Counted from the first letter of the stretch, positions 55,437 to 64,000 are shown. The stretch is 64,000 nucleotides of DNA from Paracoccus sp. SCSIO 75233 (GCF_027912675.1 NZ_CP115757.1:992001-1056000); one strand, 5' to 3'. Translations and numbers: made by a program. The notes: generated by a model not told the origin, from the sequence alone.

Positions 55437-57995
55437 ATGACACTGCAATCCCGCCTGTCGAACTGGGCCAAGGCCATCACCCCGACCCGTCGCCGCTTCC
55501 TGCAATCCGCGAGTGCGACCGCCGCCACGGTGCTGGTCGCGGGCAATATGCCGCGCAAGGCGCATGGCTTCGCCTATGAGCCCTATCCGACCGATGACGA
55601 GTTGGAGACCGTCGTGACCTCCTGCGCGCATAACTGCGGCAGCCGTCACATGCTGGTCGCGCATAAGAAGGGCGACGTGATCGTGCGCCTGTCGACCGAT
55701 AACGGCACCTATCAGGGCGATGCTTATGGCACCGATACCGAGGAGAAGCCGCAGATCAGGGCCTGTCTGCGCGGCCGGTCCTATCGCTCGCGCCTCTATA
55801 GCCCCGAACGTCTGCTCTACCCGATGAAGCGGGTCGGCAAGCGCGGCGAGGGCAAGTTCAAGCGCGTAAGCTGGGACGAGGCGCTGACCGATATCGCCAA
55901 CCGCATGGTTTACCTGAAGGATAAATACGGCCCCACGGCTCTGGTCGATCAGTCCTATGCCGGGGCGTCCTATGGCGTGCTGCATAAATCCGACCAGATC
56001 GAGGGGCTTCTGGGCCGCTTCCTCGGCATGTTCGGCTGCCGGACGAATTGCTGGTCGGTGCCGTCCTATCAGGGCACGACCTTCAGCAGCCGCACCACCT
56101 TCGGCACCATCGAGGACGGGAACGAGGACGACACCTTCGCCCACACCAAGCTGATGATCATGTGGGGCTGGAACCCGGCCTATACGTTCCACGGTGGCAA
56201 TACGTTCTACTATATGCGTATGGCCAAGCAGCGCGGTTGCAAATTCGTGCTGGTCGATCCGCAATATACCGATAGTGCTGCGGCCTATGACGCGTGGTGG
56301 ATCCCGATCCGGCCCAACACCGATGCCGCGATGATGGCCGGCATGGCCTATCATATCTGGGAAAACGAATGGCACGATCAGGGCTTTATCGACAGTTTCG
56401 TGCAGGGCATGGACCCCGGCACGATGCCGGACTGGGCACAGGGTCAGGAGAGCTTCCGGGAATATATCTATGGCGAGCGTGACGGCACGCCCAAAACCCC
56501 GGAATGGGCGGCGGAGATCTGCGGCGTCAGCGCCGATGACATCCGCAAGCTGGCCGAGATGTATGCGACCACCAAGCCAGCCGCGCTGAAGGCAAGCTGG
56601 GCACCAGGCCGCAACGCGTATGGCGAACAATATAACCGCATGGCCGCAGCCCTTCAGGCGATGACCGGCAATATCGGCATTCTCGGCGGCTGCGCGGAAG
56701 GTGTCGGCAAGGCGTGGCACGCGGAAGGCGTGGCCTATCCTTACGACCAATATGCAAATGTCTGGTACGCCTCGATCAAGTCCGACCGCTGGGCGCATTG
56801 CGTGCTGAACTATCCGAACCTGAAGCGCGAAGAGGTCGGGCTGTGGCCGCGTCAGGACAATCTCGACGGGGTGATCCCGAATATTCGCGGGATTTTCTAT
56901 CAGGGCTCGGACTGGTTCAACCAGCTGACCAATATCAACAAGGAGATCGAGGCGATCCGCAAGCTGGAGGCGGAAGGGGACGAAGAAAGCCTGTTCGTCT
57001 GCATGGACTCGACCATCACCCCGACCGGCATCTGGTGCGATTACCTGCTGCCGATTGCCACCCATTTCGAACGGCATGACGTGGCGCTGCCGTGGTATAA
57101 GGGGCACTACTATATTCACCGTCCCGTCGTTATTCAGCCCTTGGGCGAAAGCCGCACGGATTTGCAGGTCTTCACCGAACTTGCCTACCGGCTGGGCTTT
57201 GGGGAGGGGTATAACCCGAAGGCCACCCGCGATTACTTCTGGGATCCGACCTCGGTCGATGAGGCCTATCTGCGCGACTGGTGGTCTCGGGTGCAGATGA
57301 ATCAGGGCGTGGAGATCGATTGGGAGACGTTCAAGAAACGCGGCGTTTATAAGTTCATCCTACACGAGCCGCATGTGGCGTTCCGCGAGCAGATCGAACA
57401 GGGGGTGCCGTTCCAGACCCCGTCGGGCAAGATCGAGATATTCTCGACGACGCTGGCCCAGACGCCTGACTGGACACGGACCCAGTATGGCTATGAAATC
57501 CCCGCGATCCCGAAATGGATCGAACCGTGGGAGAGCCTGAACAGCGAAAAAACCGCCGACTTCCCGTTCCACGTCATCTCGCCGCATCCGCGCTGGCGGA
57601 CGCATTCGATCTTCAACAATATCCCGTGGCTGCGCGAGACGTTCAGTCAGGAACTGACGGTCAATGCCTCGGACGCGAAACGGCTGGGGATCGAAATGGG
57701 CGACACGGTCGAGGTCTATAACGACCGCGGCTCCTGCATCGTGCCGGTCTATGTGACGGAGCGCTGCATGCCCGGCGTGGCCGTGCTGCATGAAGGCGCG
57801 TGGATGGATCTGGACGAGAACGGCAAGGATCTGTCGGGCAACCCGGATTTCCTGACGCTGGACGAACCCAGCCCGGCAGGTGCCTTCGCTTACAACACGG
57901 TGCTGTGTGATATCCGCAAAACCGATCTCAGCCACCGACCGGGATGGGATCAGCTTGCGACCGCGCGCAGCCATGTCTTCCGTCGCGATCTGTGA
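55437..57995 (+). CDS. DmsA-like molybdopterin oxidoreductase, Tat-exported
   Basis: The product is 852 aa. Tat signal TRRRFLQ (17-23). The DMSO reductase family is clear: IRACLRGRSYRSRLYSPERL, YPMKRVGKRGEGKFKRVSW, LVDPQYTDSAAAYDAWWIPIRPNTDA, TPSGKIEIFS. The N-terminal Fe-S motif is C63-x3-C67-x3-H71...C110, where DmsA has Cys at the third place. Ser210 in WSVPSY aligns with the Mo-ligand Ser of DmsA. So an S- or N-oxide reductase type is likely, but the substrate is unknown. The adjacent DmsB-like gene and hexahaem protein should complete the complex in the periplasm. Confidence 0.9.
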   Translation: MTLQSRLSNWAKAITPTRRRFLQSASATAATVLVAGNMPRKAHGFAYEPYPTDDELETVVTSCAHNCGSRHMLVAHKKGDVIVRLSTDNGTYQGDAYGTDTEEKPQIRACLRGRSYRSRLYSPERLLYPMKRVGKRGEGKFKRVSWDEALTDIANRMVYLKDKYGPTALVDQSYAGASYGVLHKSDQIEGLLGRFLGMFGCRTNCWSVPSYQGTTFSSRTTFGTIEDGNEDDTFAHTKLMIMWGWNPAYTFHGGNTFYYMRMAKQRGCKFVLVDPQYTDSAAAYDAWWIPIRPNTDAAMMAGMAYHIWENEWHDQGFIDSFVQGMDPGTMPDWAQGQESFREYIYGERDGTPKTPEWAAEICGVSADDIRKLAEMYATTKPAALKASWAPGRNAYGEQYNRMAAALQAMTGNIGILGGCAEGVGKAWHAEGVAYPYDQYANVWYASIKSDRWAHCVLNYPNLKREEVGLWPRQDNLDGVIPNIRGIFYQGSDWFNQLTNINKEIEAIRKLEAEGDEESLFVCMDSTITPTGIWCDYLLPIATHFERHDVALPWYKGHYYIHRPVVIQPLGESRTDLQVFTELAYRLGFGEGYNPKATRDYFWDPTSVDEAYLRDWWSRVQMNQGVEIDWETFKKRGVYKFILHEPHVAFREQIEQGVPFQTPSGKIEIFSTTLAQTPDWTRTQYGYEIPAIPKWIEPWESLNSEKTADFPFHVISPHPRWRTHSIFNNIPWLRETFSQELTVNASDAKRLGIEMGDTVEVYNDRGSCIVPVYVTERCMPGVAVLHEGAWMDLDENGKDLSGNPDFLTLDEPSPAGAFAYNTVLCDIRKTDLSHRPGWDQLATARSHVFRRDL

Positions 57996-58007
57996 GGAGT
58001 AACGATC

Positions 58008-58676
58008 ATGGCAAACAAGATCGACAAGGCCCGGATCAAGGAGAACGCCGCCCGCATCAAGCGTGAGGGTTACACCCCGGTGGTGCCGGATATGCAGATG
58101 GGCTTCATCCACAACAATGTGGACTGCATCGGCTGCCGGGCCTGCGAAATTGCCTGCAAGGACAAGAACGGGCTGTCGGCGGGGCCGCGCTTCCGCCGGG
58201 TGCAGTATATCGAGGGCGGGGTGTTCCCGGACGTGTTCGCCTTCAAGATCAACATGTCCTGCAACCACTGCGCCGAACCGGCCTGCCTTCCGGCCTGTCC
58301 GACCGGCGCGATCTGGAAACGGGCCGATAACGGCGTCGTCGACATCGACAGCACGCTGTGCATCGGCTGCCGGAAATGCGAAGCCGCCTGTCCCTTCGGC
58401 GCGCCGCAATTCGACCCGGAGGAAAACGTCGTCAAGAAATGCAATATGTGCATCGACGAGTTGGAGGCGGATCGCAAACCTTACTGCGTCGCCGCCTGCA
58501 TGATGCGGGTGCTGGATGTCGGGCCGATCGATCAGATCGACGCGGGCAGCTATGAAACCAAGGCGGTCGGGCCGAATGACGAAATGGTCCGTCAGGTCCG
58601 CACGATGGCCGATCCGGAACTGACCAACCCCTCTATCCGCTTCGTGCCGCACAGCAAGGGGCGTGTCGATGGATGA
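58008..58676 (+). CDS. DmsB-like four-cluster ferredoxin subunit
   Basis: The product is 222 aa. Four Cys groups typical of DmsB/NarH-type subunits: CIGCRACEIAC, CNHCAEPACLPAC, CIGCRKCEAAC and CNMCIDELE...CVAAC. They bind four 4Fe-4S clusters that pass electrons between the catalytic subunit and the cytochrome. No signal of its own; such subunits travel with the Tat-exported partner. Starts 12 bases after dmsA-like gene. Confidence 0.92.
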   Translation: MANKIDKARIKENAARIKREGYTPVVPDMQMGFIHNNVDCIGCRACEIACKDKNGLSAGPRFRRVQYIEGGVFPDVFAFKINMSCNHCAEPACLPACPTGAIWKRADNGVVDIDSTLCIGCRKCEAACPFGAPQFDPEENVVKKCNMCIDELEADRKPYCVAACMMRVLDVGPIDQIDAGSYETKAVGPNDEMVRQVRTMADPELTNPSIRFVPHSKGRVDG

Positions 58677-59418
58677 TCAAAGCGGAACGCCGGATCAGGA
58701 AGCGGTCGAGGCACTTGGCGTCGGGGCGCAGGCGCTCGGCCTGCTGATCCGGCTTTTGGACCGGGAACCGGATGCGGAACTGCTCTCGGCGTTGAAGGAG
58801 ATGCGGGCGGGCGATTTCTATGCCGAATTGCTGCCGGTCGGGCGCGGGCACGAGGCCGGGCTGGCGCTGCAATCGGCGCTGGACAGTCTGCCTGACGCGC
58901 CGGATCAGCAGGTGCTAGACCTGCTCGCGGCCGATTTCGCCGATTGCTTCCTGACCCACGGATACAGGCTGTCGCCCAATGGCTCTGTCTGGATGATGGA
59001 GGAGCGGCTGGAACGGCAATTGCCGATGTTCGAGGTGCGCGAGTGGTATGCGCATTACGGGCTGGAAGTGCCGGACTGGCGGATCAGGTCCGACGATCAT
59101 CTCGTCCACCAGTTGCAATTCGTGCAGCATCTGATGGAGTTGTCGGAACAGGTCGCGCTTGTCGATGCCGCGCATTTCATGGACCGCCATGTCCTGCCCT
59201 GGGCGCCGGAGATGGGTCGCCGCATGGCGCAGCGCTGTGCGACGCCGCTCTATGCCGCGACCGGGGCGCTTGTCGCGGATCTGCTGCCGGTGCTGCGCGA
59301 GTTGCTGGCGGAGTTGACTGGCGTCGCGATCAGCATCGCGCCTCTGCCGGGGGACAAGCCACATCCGAAAGCGCCGGAACGGGAGCTTTATATTCCCGGT
59401 GCCGCACCGAGCTGGTGA
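58669..59418 (+). CDS. TorD/DmsD-like chaperone
   Basis: The product is 249 aa from ATG 58669 (AGGGG eight bases upstream), overlapping the ferredoxin gene. All-helical, with LAADFADCFLTHGYRLSPNGSVWM and LQFVQHLMELSEQ matching the TorD pattern. It should bind the DmsA-like Tat signal and assist molybdenum cofactor loading before export. Overlaps the next gene (TGATG). Confidence 0.85.
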   Translation: MDDQSGTPDQEAVEALGVGAQALGLLIRLLDREPDAELLSALKEMRAGDFYAELLPVGRGHEAGLALQSALDSLPDAPDQQVLDLLAADFADCFLTHGYRLSPNGSVWMMEERLERQLPMFEVREWYAHYGLEVPDWRIRSDDHLVHQLQFVQHLMELSEQVALVDAAHFMDRHVLPWAPEMGRRMAQRCATPLYAATGALVADLLPVLRELLAELTGVAISIAPLPGDKPHPKAPERELYIPGAAPSW

Positions 59419-60431
59419 TGTCCTCGCGGGGACAGCGCGGCCCCCGGATCGATCACGAGGCCTGTTTGCATGGGCTGTCGGTCATGGCGGGATGCGCCGA
59501 TTGCATCGCCGCCTGTCCGCATGAGGCGCTGAGCTTTTCCGGCGGAGCCATTCACCTCGACCCGGTTGCCTGCAATGATTGTGGCGCTTGTGTTGGGGTC
59601 TGTCCGGTTCGGGCGATAACTGCCGGGCAGCCTCAGGTGACGCCGCTGGCCGATACCGGAACGCTGACCCTTGTCTGTCAGCGCCACAAGGCCGCGCGCG
59701 GGTTGACCGCCCGTGCCTGTATCCAGTCTGCCGGGCGGGAGCAGGTGGCGCGCTGGATGCTCGACAATATCCGCCATATCGCCTGCGCCACCGGGGATTG
59801 CGAAACCTGCCCCGATGCGCCTGCTGCCGGTCTGGCTGAAACGGTGAATGATCTGGCCCCGCTGGCCGAGGCCGCAGGCCGGATACCGCCACGGATCACG
59901 CAGGCGAGCCTTTCTGAGGTCGAGACATGGCGTCGGCATGCACAAGACGCCCCGGCCCAATCACGCCGTGCCCTTCTGCGCGCTGTGGTCGCGCCGTTGC
60001 GGGAAAGCGTGGCGGATGACCGGGCAGGGCCCGCATTGCGGCGGTTGCAATCCGAAATGCCCGCCGATGCGCCGCGCGCCTTCGTGCCGGTGATAGATGC
60101 CGCGACCTGCACAGGCTGCGATGCCTGCATCCGTCTGTGTCCCGAAGCGGCCTTGACCCTGATCAACGACGATGACGGCGAAATGCGCTATGTGGTTTCT
60201 GCGGATGCGTGCACGGGTTGCCTGCTTTGCGAGGATGTCTGCACGGATGCCGCGATCGAGGTTGATGCGATGAAGCCAGCGCCGCCAGCTGTCGCCCTGA
60301 ATGAGTTTCGCTGCCGCGCCTGTGGCAGGGAAACCCATGTGCCTGCCGCAGGTGATTTCGGCAGAACCGGGCTGTGCCCGGTTTGCGAGCGGACCGGGCA
60401 TCACAAGAAGCTGTTTCAGGTTCTTGCATGA
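59418..60431 (+). CDS. Fe-S protein with C-terminal zinc-ribbon, in the Dms-like cluster
   Basis: The product is 337 aa, soluble. Two N-terminal ferredoxin-like sites (CADCIAACP, CNDCGACVGVCP), a middle part with CQRHK and CATGDCETCPD, two further clusters (CTGCDACIRLCP, CTGCLLCEDVC) and a CRACG...CPVC ribbon at the end. The arrangement resembles cytoplasmic electron-transfer or maturation proteins found beside DMSO reductase-family operons, but I cannot name it. It may feed electrons to or assist assembly of the enzyme. Confidence 0.8.
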   Translation: MSSRGQRGPRIDHEACLHGLSVMAGCADCIAACPHEALSFSGGAIHLDPVACNDCGACVGVCPVRAITAGQPQVTPLADTGTLTLVCQRHKAARGLTARACIQSAGREQVARWMLDNIRHIACATGDCETCPDAPAAGLAETVNDLAPLAEAAGRIPPRITQASLSEVETWRRHAQDAPAQSRRALLRAVVAPLRESVADDRAGPALRRLQSEMPADAPRAFVPVIDAATCTGCDACIRLCPEAALTLINDDDGEMRYVVSADACTGCLLCEDVCTDAAIEVDAMKPAPPAVALNEFRCRACGRETHVPAAGDFGRTGLCPVCERTGHHKKLFQVLA

Positions 60432-62230
60432 CCATCATGACCGGGTTTCGGGACCGGATCGCGTCGCGGGTCTGGATACAGCTTGTCACCCTGCTGGGCG
60501 CGACGCTGCTTGCGGCCTCCACCGTTTTGCTGGTTCTGGTCATCGGGTTTTATTATCAGCGGTTGTCAGCGACGCAGGATAACTCGGCGGAGATGATCGG
60601 CGACCTGCTGCAAACCGCGCTGGAAAAGGCCATGCTCGCCCGTGACATCCCAGCCCTTCAGGGGACGGTCGATGCGCTGAGCGCCACGCCGACGATTGCG
60701 GAGATCGCGGTTCTCGACCGGGATCGGCGCATTCGCTTTACCAGCGGCGCGCTGCCTGCGGGCGGCATCCTGCAACCGGATCAGCCCGCCGGGCAGGACG
60801 GTTTCGCCCGGATCGAGCGCCCGGTCCCCAACCAGCCGGCCTGCGAAAGCTGTCACGGCGCGGTCGTGGAAAACCCTGTGAACGGGTTTCTGGTGGTGGA
60901 TTATGCCGTCAGCGGGATCATGCGTGACACGCTGGTTAGTGCGGTCGGGCTGGTGGTGCTGGGCGGTCTGGTGACGCTGGCAGCCTCGACCGTTTTGGCG
61001 CTCGGGTTGCGGCGGATCGTGGTGCGGCCGGTCAAGGCGCTCGGCATGGCGACGGAACAGATGGCTGCGGGTGACCTGAGTTCGCGGGTCGCCCCCGATC
61101 CCGGCGGCAATGAGATTTCCGCCCTTGGCCGAAGCTTCAACCAGATGGCGGAGAATATCGAAGCCGGGCAGGCTGCGCTGACCCGGTCGGAGCGGATGAG
61201 CCAGGCGCTGATCGACGCCATCCCTGACGGTATCCGGGTCATCGGCCCGGATTTCCGCATCCTCCGCGCCAATGCCGCTTATGGCGAGCAGACCGGACGG
61301 CCCCTGTCCGAGATTATCGGCCAGCCCTGCTATGCCTCCAGCCACGGCAGGGATGAACCCTGTCCCTACACGCTGGTGACCTGTCCGGTTGCGGAAATGC
61401 GCAAAACCGCCCGCCATCTTACCTTTCGCGACGTGCATCTGAACCCGGACGGGGTGCAGATCCCGGTGGAGGTTTCCGCCGCGCCGATGGAGGATTGCGT
61501 GGTCGAGGCGATCCGCAATCTGGACGAACAGGCGCGAATTTCTCAGGCGCAGCGCCTGTCGGAAATCGGTCTGCTGGCGACCGGCGTGGCGCATGAGATC
61601 CACAACCCGCTCAGTTCGATGGAACTGGCGCTGGACCGGATCACCCGCGATCTGGCACAGGGGCGCGATGACAAGGCGCAGGAATATTTCCCGCTGATCC
61701 GTGGGGAAATCGCCAAATGCCTTGAGATCACTGATAATCTGATGCGCCTCGGCGGTCCGGCGGAGGAGGGGCAGCAGCTTGTCGATCTGCGCCGCGCCGT
61801 GACGGGCGTAACCGGGCTTTTGTCCTTCGAGGCGGAGCGTCGGGGCGTCAGTGTCGCGATTGATATATCCGACGAGTTGCGGGTTCTGATCGCCGAGGCC
61901 GATCTTCTGATGGCGATCAGCAATCTTGCGCTGAATGCGATCCACGCCATGCCCGGTGGCGGCGTGCTGACACTGTCCGGCCGCCGGAGCGAGGCGCGCA
62001 TCTTGCTGGAGGTGTGCGATACCGGCGTCGGCATTCCGGCGCAGGACATCAACGATATTTTCATGCCGTTCTGGTCGCGCCGCGCGGATGAGACCACGGG
62101 GCGCGGCCTTGGCCTTGCGATCACCCGTGCAATTGTCGACCGTGCGAATGCGCGGATCAGCGTCGAAAGCGCGCCCGGCCAGGGCAGCCGCTTCACCATC
62201 TCGTTCCCCGACCCGGATGCAGCATCATGA
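60428..62230 (+). CDS. Sensor histidine kinase with periplasmic c-haem motif
   Basis: The product is 600 aa from ATG 60428 (ATGA overlap). Membrane helix 20-42, periplasmic domain about 43-165 containing CESCH (139-143), second helix about 168-192, HAMP, a PAS domain (about 260-365) with Cys301, 312 and 319 in CYASSHGRDEPCPY...TCPVAE, then His389 in VAHEIHNPLSS and an HATPase domain. CxxCH in an exported segment predicts covalent haem, so the sensor probably reads redox state, oxygen or nitric oxide. The PAS cysteines could be a second redox switch. Coupled to its response regulator. Confidence 0.87.
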   Translation: MTIMTGFRDRIASRVWIQLVTLLGATLLAASTVLLVLVIGFYYQRLSATQDNSAEMIGDLLQTALEKAMLARDIPALQGTVDALSATPTIAEIAVLDRDRRIRFTSGALPAGGILQPDQPAGQDGFARIERPVPNQPACESCHGAVVENPVNGFLVVDYAVSGIMRDTLVSAVGLVVLGGLVTLAASTVLALGLRRIVVRPVKALGMATEQMAAGDLSSRVAPDPGGNEISALGRSFNQMAENIEAGQAALTRSERMSQALIDAIPDGIRVIGPDFRILRANAAYGEQTGRPLSEIIGQPCYASSHGRDEPCPYTLVTCPVAEMRKTARHLTFRDVHLNPDGVQIPVEVSAAPMEDCVVEAIRNLDEQARISQAQRLSEIGLLATGVAHEIHNPLSSMELALDRITRDLAQGRDDKAQEYFPLIRGEIAKCLEITDNLMRLGGPAEEGQQLVDLRRAVTGVTGLLSFEAERRGVSVAIDISDELRVLIAEADLLMAISNLALNAIHAMPGGGVLTLSGRRSEARILLEVCDTGVGIPAQDINDIFMPFWSRRADETTGRGLGLAITRAIVDRANARISVESAPGQGSRFTISFPDPDAAS

Positions 62231-63591
62231 CACAGTCGGATATTTCGTCACCCGAGAAGCCCGGAAACGGCAGCCGCCGCACCATTCTGGTCATCGAGGA
62301 TGACATGACGCTGAACCGCCTGCTTTGCGGACAGTTGAGCGAAATGGGCCATGCCGTGCATGGGGTGGCCTCGCGCGCTGACGCAATGGAGCTGCTGGGC
62401 GGCATTGCGCCGGATCTGGCGCTGCTCGATGTTCGTCTGCCTGACAGCAGCGGGCTGAGCTTTCTGTCGGAACTGCGCGAATATTGCCCGGTGATCGTCC
62501 TGACCGCCTATGCCTCGATCAATCAGGCGGTTGAGGCTGTGAAGGAAGGGGCAAGCGAGTATCTCGTCAAGCCGGTCAGCCCCGCCCGGCTTGAACTGGC
62601 GATCAGTCGTGCGCTGGAGACGATGGCGCTGCGTCGCGATCTGGCCTTCTGGCAGGCGGAGGCGCAACGTGCGGCGCGTCATGAGCTGATCGGGGACAGT
62701 GCGGCGCTGGCGGAGTTGCGCCGCATGGTCGGGTTGCTGGCGGCATCGGATTCGCCGGTGCTGATACGGGGCGAAAGCGGCGTCGGCAAAGGCGTGATCG
62801 CCGCCGCGATCCATGCCCAGGGACCGCGCGCCAATGGCCGTTTCGTGACCGTCGATTGCGATCCGGAGATGATGGAATCCGAATTGTTCGGCAAGGTTCG
62901 GAACGGTCAGCTGATCGAGGGGCTTCTGGCGGCGGCGGATCACGGCACCGTGTTTCTGAACGACATCGAAAAACTCAGCGGCACCATGCAGAGCCGGCTG
63001 CTGCGCCTGCTTGAAAAGGGCAGTTACCGCCCGCATGGCAGCAATGCCGAGATCTACAAGGATGCGCGGGTGATCGTTTCGACCGCTGCGGATCTCGATG
63101 CGCTTGTGACGCAGGACCGGTTCCGGTCTCAGCTTTACTACAAGCTGTCGGGCTTTGCGCTGGTTGTGCCGCCATTGCGGGACCGGCGCGAGGATATTCT
63201 GCCGCTGGCGGACTCGCTGCTGGCCAATCGCAGTTTCCAGCGGGGGGTGGAGAAATCCTTCTCAGCCGATGCGCGGGATCTGCTGCTGCATCACGACTGG
63301 CCGGGAAATATCCGCGAGCTTGCGAATGCCGTGGATCGCGGTGTCATGCTGTCCGCTGGCGAGGCAGTGATAGAGCCGGATCAGCTTGGCCTGACGCATC
63401 GCAAGAGCGCCACAGGGGACGACGCCACGGCGGTTACGCTGCGTTTTGCCGCCCCGCCGACGCTGGACGACCTGCGCGATGCCTATATCGCGGAACTGAT
63501 CGAACGGCTGGACGGAAACCGTCAGCGCATCGCCACTGTGCTGGGCATATCGGAGCGGAACCTCTACCGGCTGCTGAAACCTCGCGCCTGA
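62227..63591 (+). CDS. NtrC-like response regulator without GAFTGA
   Basis: The product is 454 aa. Receiver domain with phospho-acceptor Asp68 (LLDVRLPDSSG) and Lys in YLVKPV; AAA domain with GESGVGKG, GTVFLND and the arginine region; Fis-type HTH at the end (NRQRIATVLGISERNLYRLL). After ESELFG the usual loop with GAFTGA, which contacts sigma-54, is missing. It should thus act with sigma-70-type polymerase, as known for Rhodobacter NtrC. Pairs with the kinase upstream and probably controls the 52386-63591 cluster. Confidence 0.88.
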   Translation: MTQSDISSPEKPGNGSRRTILVIEDDMTLNRLLCGQLSEMGHAVHGVASRADAMELLGGIAPDLALLDVRLPDSSGLSFLSELREYCPVIVLTAYASINQAVEAVKEGASEYLVKPVSPARLELAISRALETMALRRDLAFWQAEAQRAARHELIGDSAALAELRRMVGLLAASDSPVLIRGESGVGKGVIAAAIHAQGPRANGRFVTVDCDPEMMESELFGKVRNGQLIEGLLAAADHGTVFLNDIEKLSGTMQSRLLRLLEKGSYRPHGSNAEIYKDARVIVSTAADLDALVTQDRFRSQLYYKLSGFALVVPPLRDRREDILPLADSLLANRSFQRGVEKSFSADARDLLLHHDWPGNIRELANAVDRGVMLSAGEAVIEPDQLGLTHRKSATGDDATAVTLRFAAPPTLDDLRDAYIAELIERLDGNRQRIATVLGISERNLYRLLKPRA

Positions 63592-63712
63592 TGTCCGGCT
63601 GAACCTGCGCCAAGCCCTTTACATTGCCGCCGGGACGCGTAGTCATCCGGGGAAGTTGTAAATGCCCGGTGAATACCCAAGCAATTCACGATATTGCGCC
63701 GGGGCAATTCGG

Positions 63713-64000
63713 ATGAGGTTCGTCGACGTGGATCATCTTTCACCTGTGATGCTTGGCTTTATGGGCAGTCTGGCGGCTGGATCGCTGACGGCCATCGGGG
63801 CGATCCCGGTGCTGTTCGGGCGTGTCCCCTCAAGGGCGATGCGCGATCTTTCGCTGGGATTTGCCGCTGGCGTGATGCTGGCCGCGTCGTTCTTTTCGCT
63901 GATCATCCCGGCGCTTGATGCTGCGGAAGGCATGTATACCAACGAGGCAGCACCCGCTGCCATCGTCTGTATCGCCATTCTGCTTGGCATGGGTGCCGTG
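63713..64000 (+). CDS. ZIP family metal transporter, 5' part
   Basis: 96 codons from ATG 63713 to the window edge; partial. The N-terminal helices read GFMGSLAAGSLTAIGAIPVLF and LSLGFAAGVMLAASFFSLIIPAL, the ZupT/ZIP pattern with small residues and Pro in helices. Members import or export zinc and other divalent ions. It is separated from the regulator by 120 bp and probably has its own promoter. Confidence 0.8.
   Translation, partial: MRFVDVDHLSPVMLGFMGSLAAGSLTAIGAIPVLFGRVPSRAMRDLSLGFAAGVMLAASFFSLIIPALDAAEGMYTNEAAPAAIVCIAILLGMGAV

Noticed and set aside
55041..57119. 692-codon leftward frame opposite the molybdoenzyme
   Set aside because: Antisense to conserved haem and molybdoenzyme genes; no ribosome site or domain.

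Overview
The window is high-GC alphaproteobacterial DNA, most like a Paracoccus or related Rhodobacteraceae chromosome. The evidence is the codon and base composition, the gene order frr-uppS-cdsA-dxr-rseP-bamA-ompH, the rpmH-rnpA-yidD-ttcA block, and the protein sequences as I recall the families. No database search was possible, so family names rest on motifs and remembered homologues.

Region 1 (1-1281) is chromosome: the 5' end of an ornithine cyclodeaminase gene and a divergent Lrp/AsnC regulator. Region 2 (1282-15634) is a 14.35-kb integrative element in the 3' end of tRNA-Asn(GTT). It is bounded by a 46-bp direct repeat of the tRNA end and carries a tyrosine integrase next to the tRNA. 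It holds an HNH-type restriction enzyme with a beta-class methyltransferase, two related HNH proteins (one frameshifted), a GIY-YIG/T5orf172 protein, a membrane GT2 glycosyltransferase, an AlpA-like DNA-binding protein and many small unknown genes. I saw no capsid, portal, terminase large subunit or tail gene, so it resembles a phage satellite or small defence/conversion island. Four copies of a 13-bp palindrome lie in its intergenic regions, and a roughly 600-bp non-coding stretch is full of short repeats.

Region 3 (15.6-41.2 kb) is mostly core chromosome: typA, two tiny tandem membrane-peptide genes, a YitT protein, then the frr-to-ompH block for ribosome recycling, undecaprenyl phosphate, phospholipid, isoprenoid and outer-membrane assembly. 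It continues with nucleoside hydrolase, an Uup-type ABC-F ATPase, a CNNM/CorC protein, xerD, aroK-aroB, an FkbM methyltransferase, a degenerate EAL protein, ttcA-yidD-rnpA-rpmH, a histidine kinase and tRNA-Arg(ACG).

Region 4 (41.2-52.1 kb) starts with an AT-rich leader and an RTX-type calcium-binding repeat protein whose start is out of frame with its body. A six-gene leftward operon follows: FabI-like reductase, DUF3141 PhaC-like protein, MaoC-phosphate acyltransferase fusion, acetate kinase and both subunits of a CoA transferase. It suggests interconversion of acyl-CoA, acyl-phosphate and acids. An Mrp/ApbC Fe-S carrier is next.

Region 5 (52.1-63.6 kb) is the most unusual: a rightward cluster that looks like one respiratory system. 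It encodes a small secreted protein, a secreted protein of about 90 Met-X-Gly triplets, a membrane-anchored hexaheme cytochrome c, a Tat-exported DmsA-like molybdoenzyme with an altered Fe-S motif, a DmsB-like ferredoxin subunit, a TorD-like chaperone, an Fe-S/zinc-ribbon protein, a sensor kinase with a periplasmic c-heme motif, and an NtrC-like regulator lacking GAFTGA. No DmsC-type membrane anchor is present, so the hexaheme protein probably takes that place. Two copies of a TGACA-GAT-TGTCA palindrome lie upstream. The window ends inside a ZIP-family metal transporter gene.
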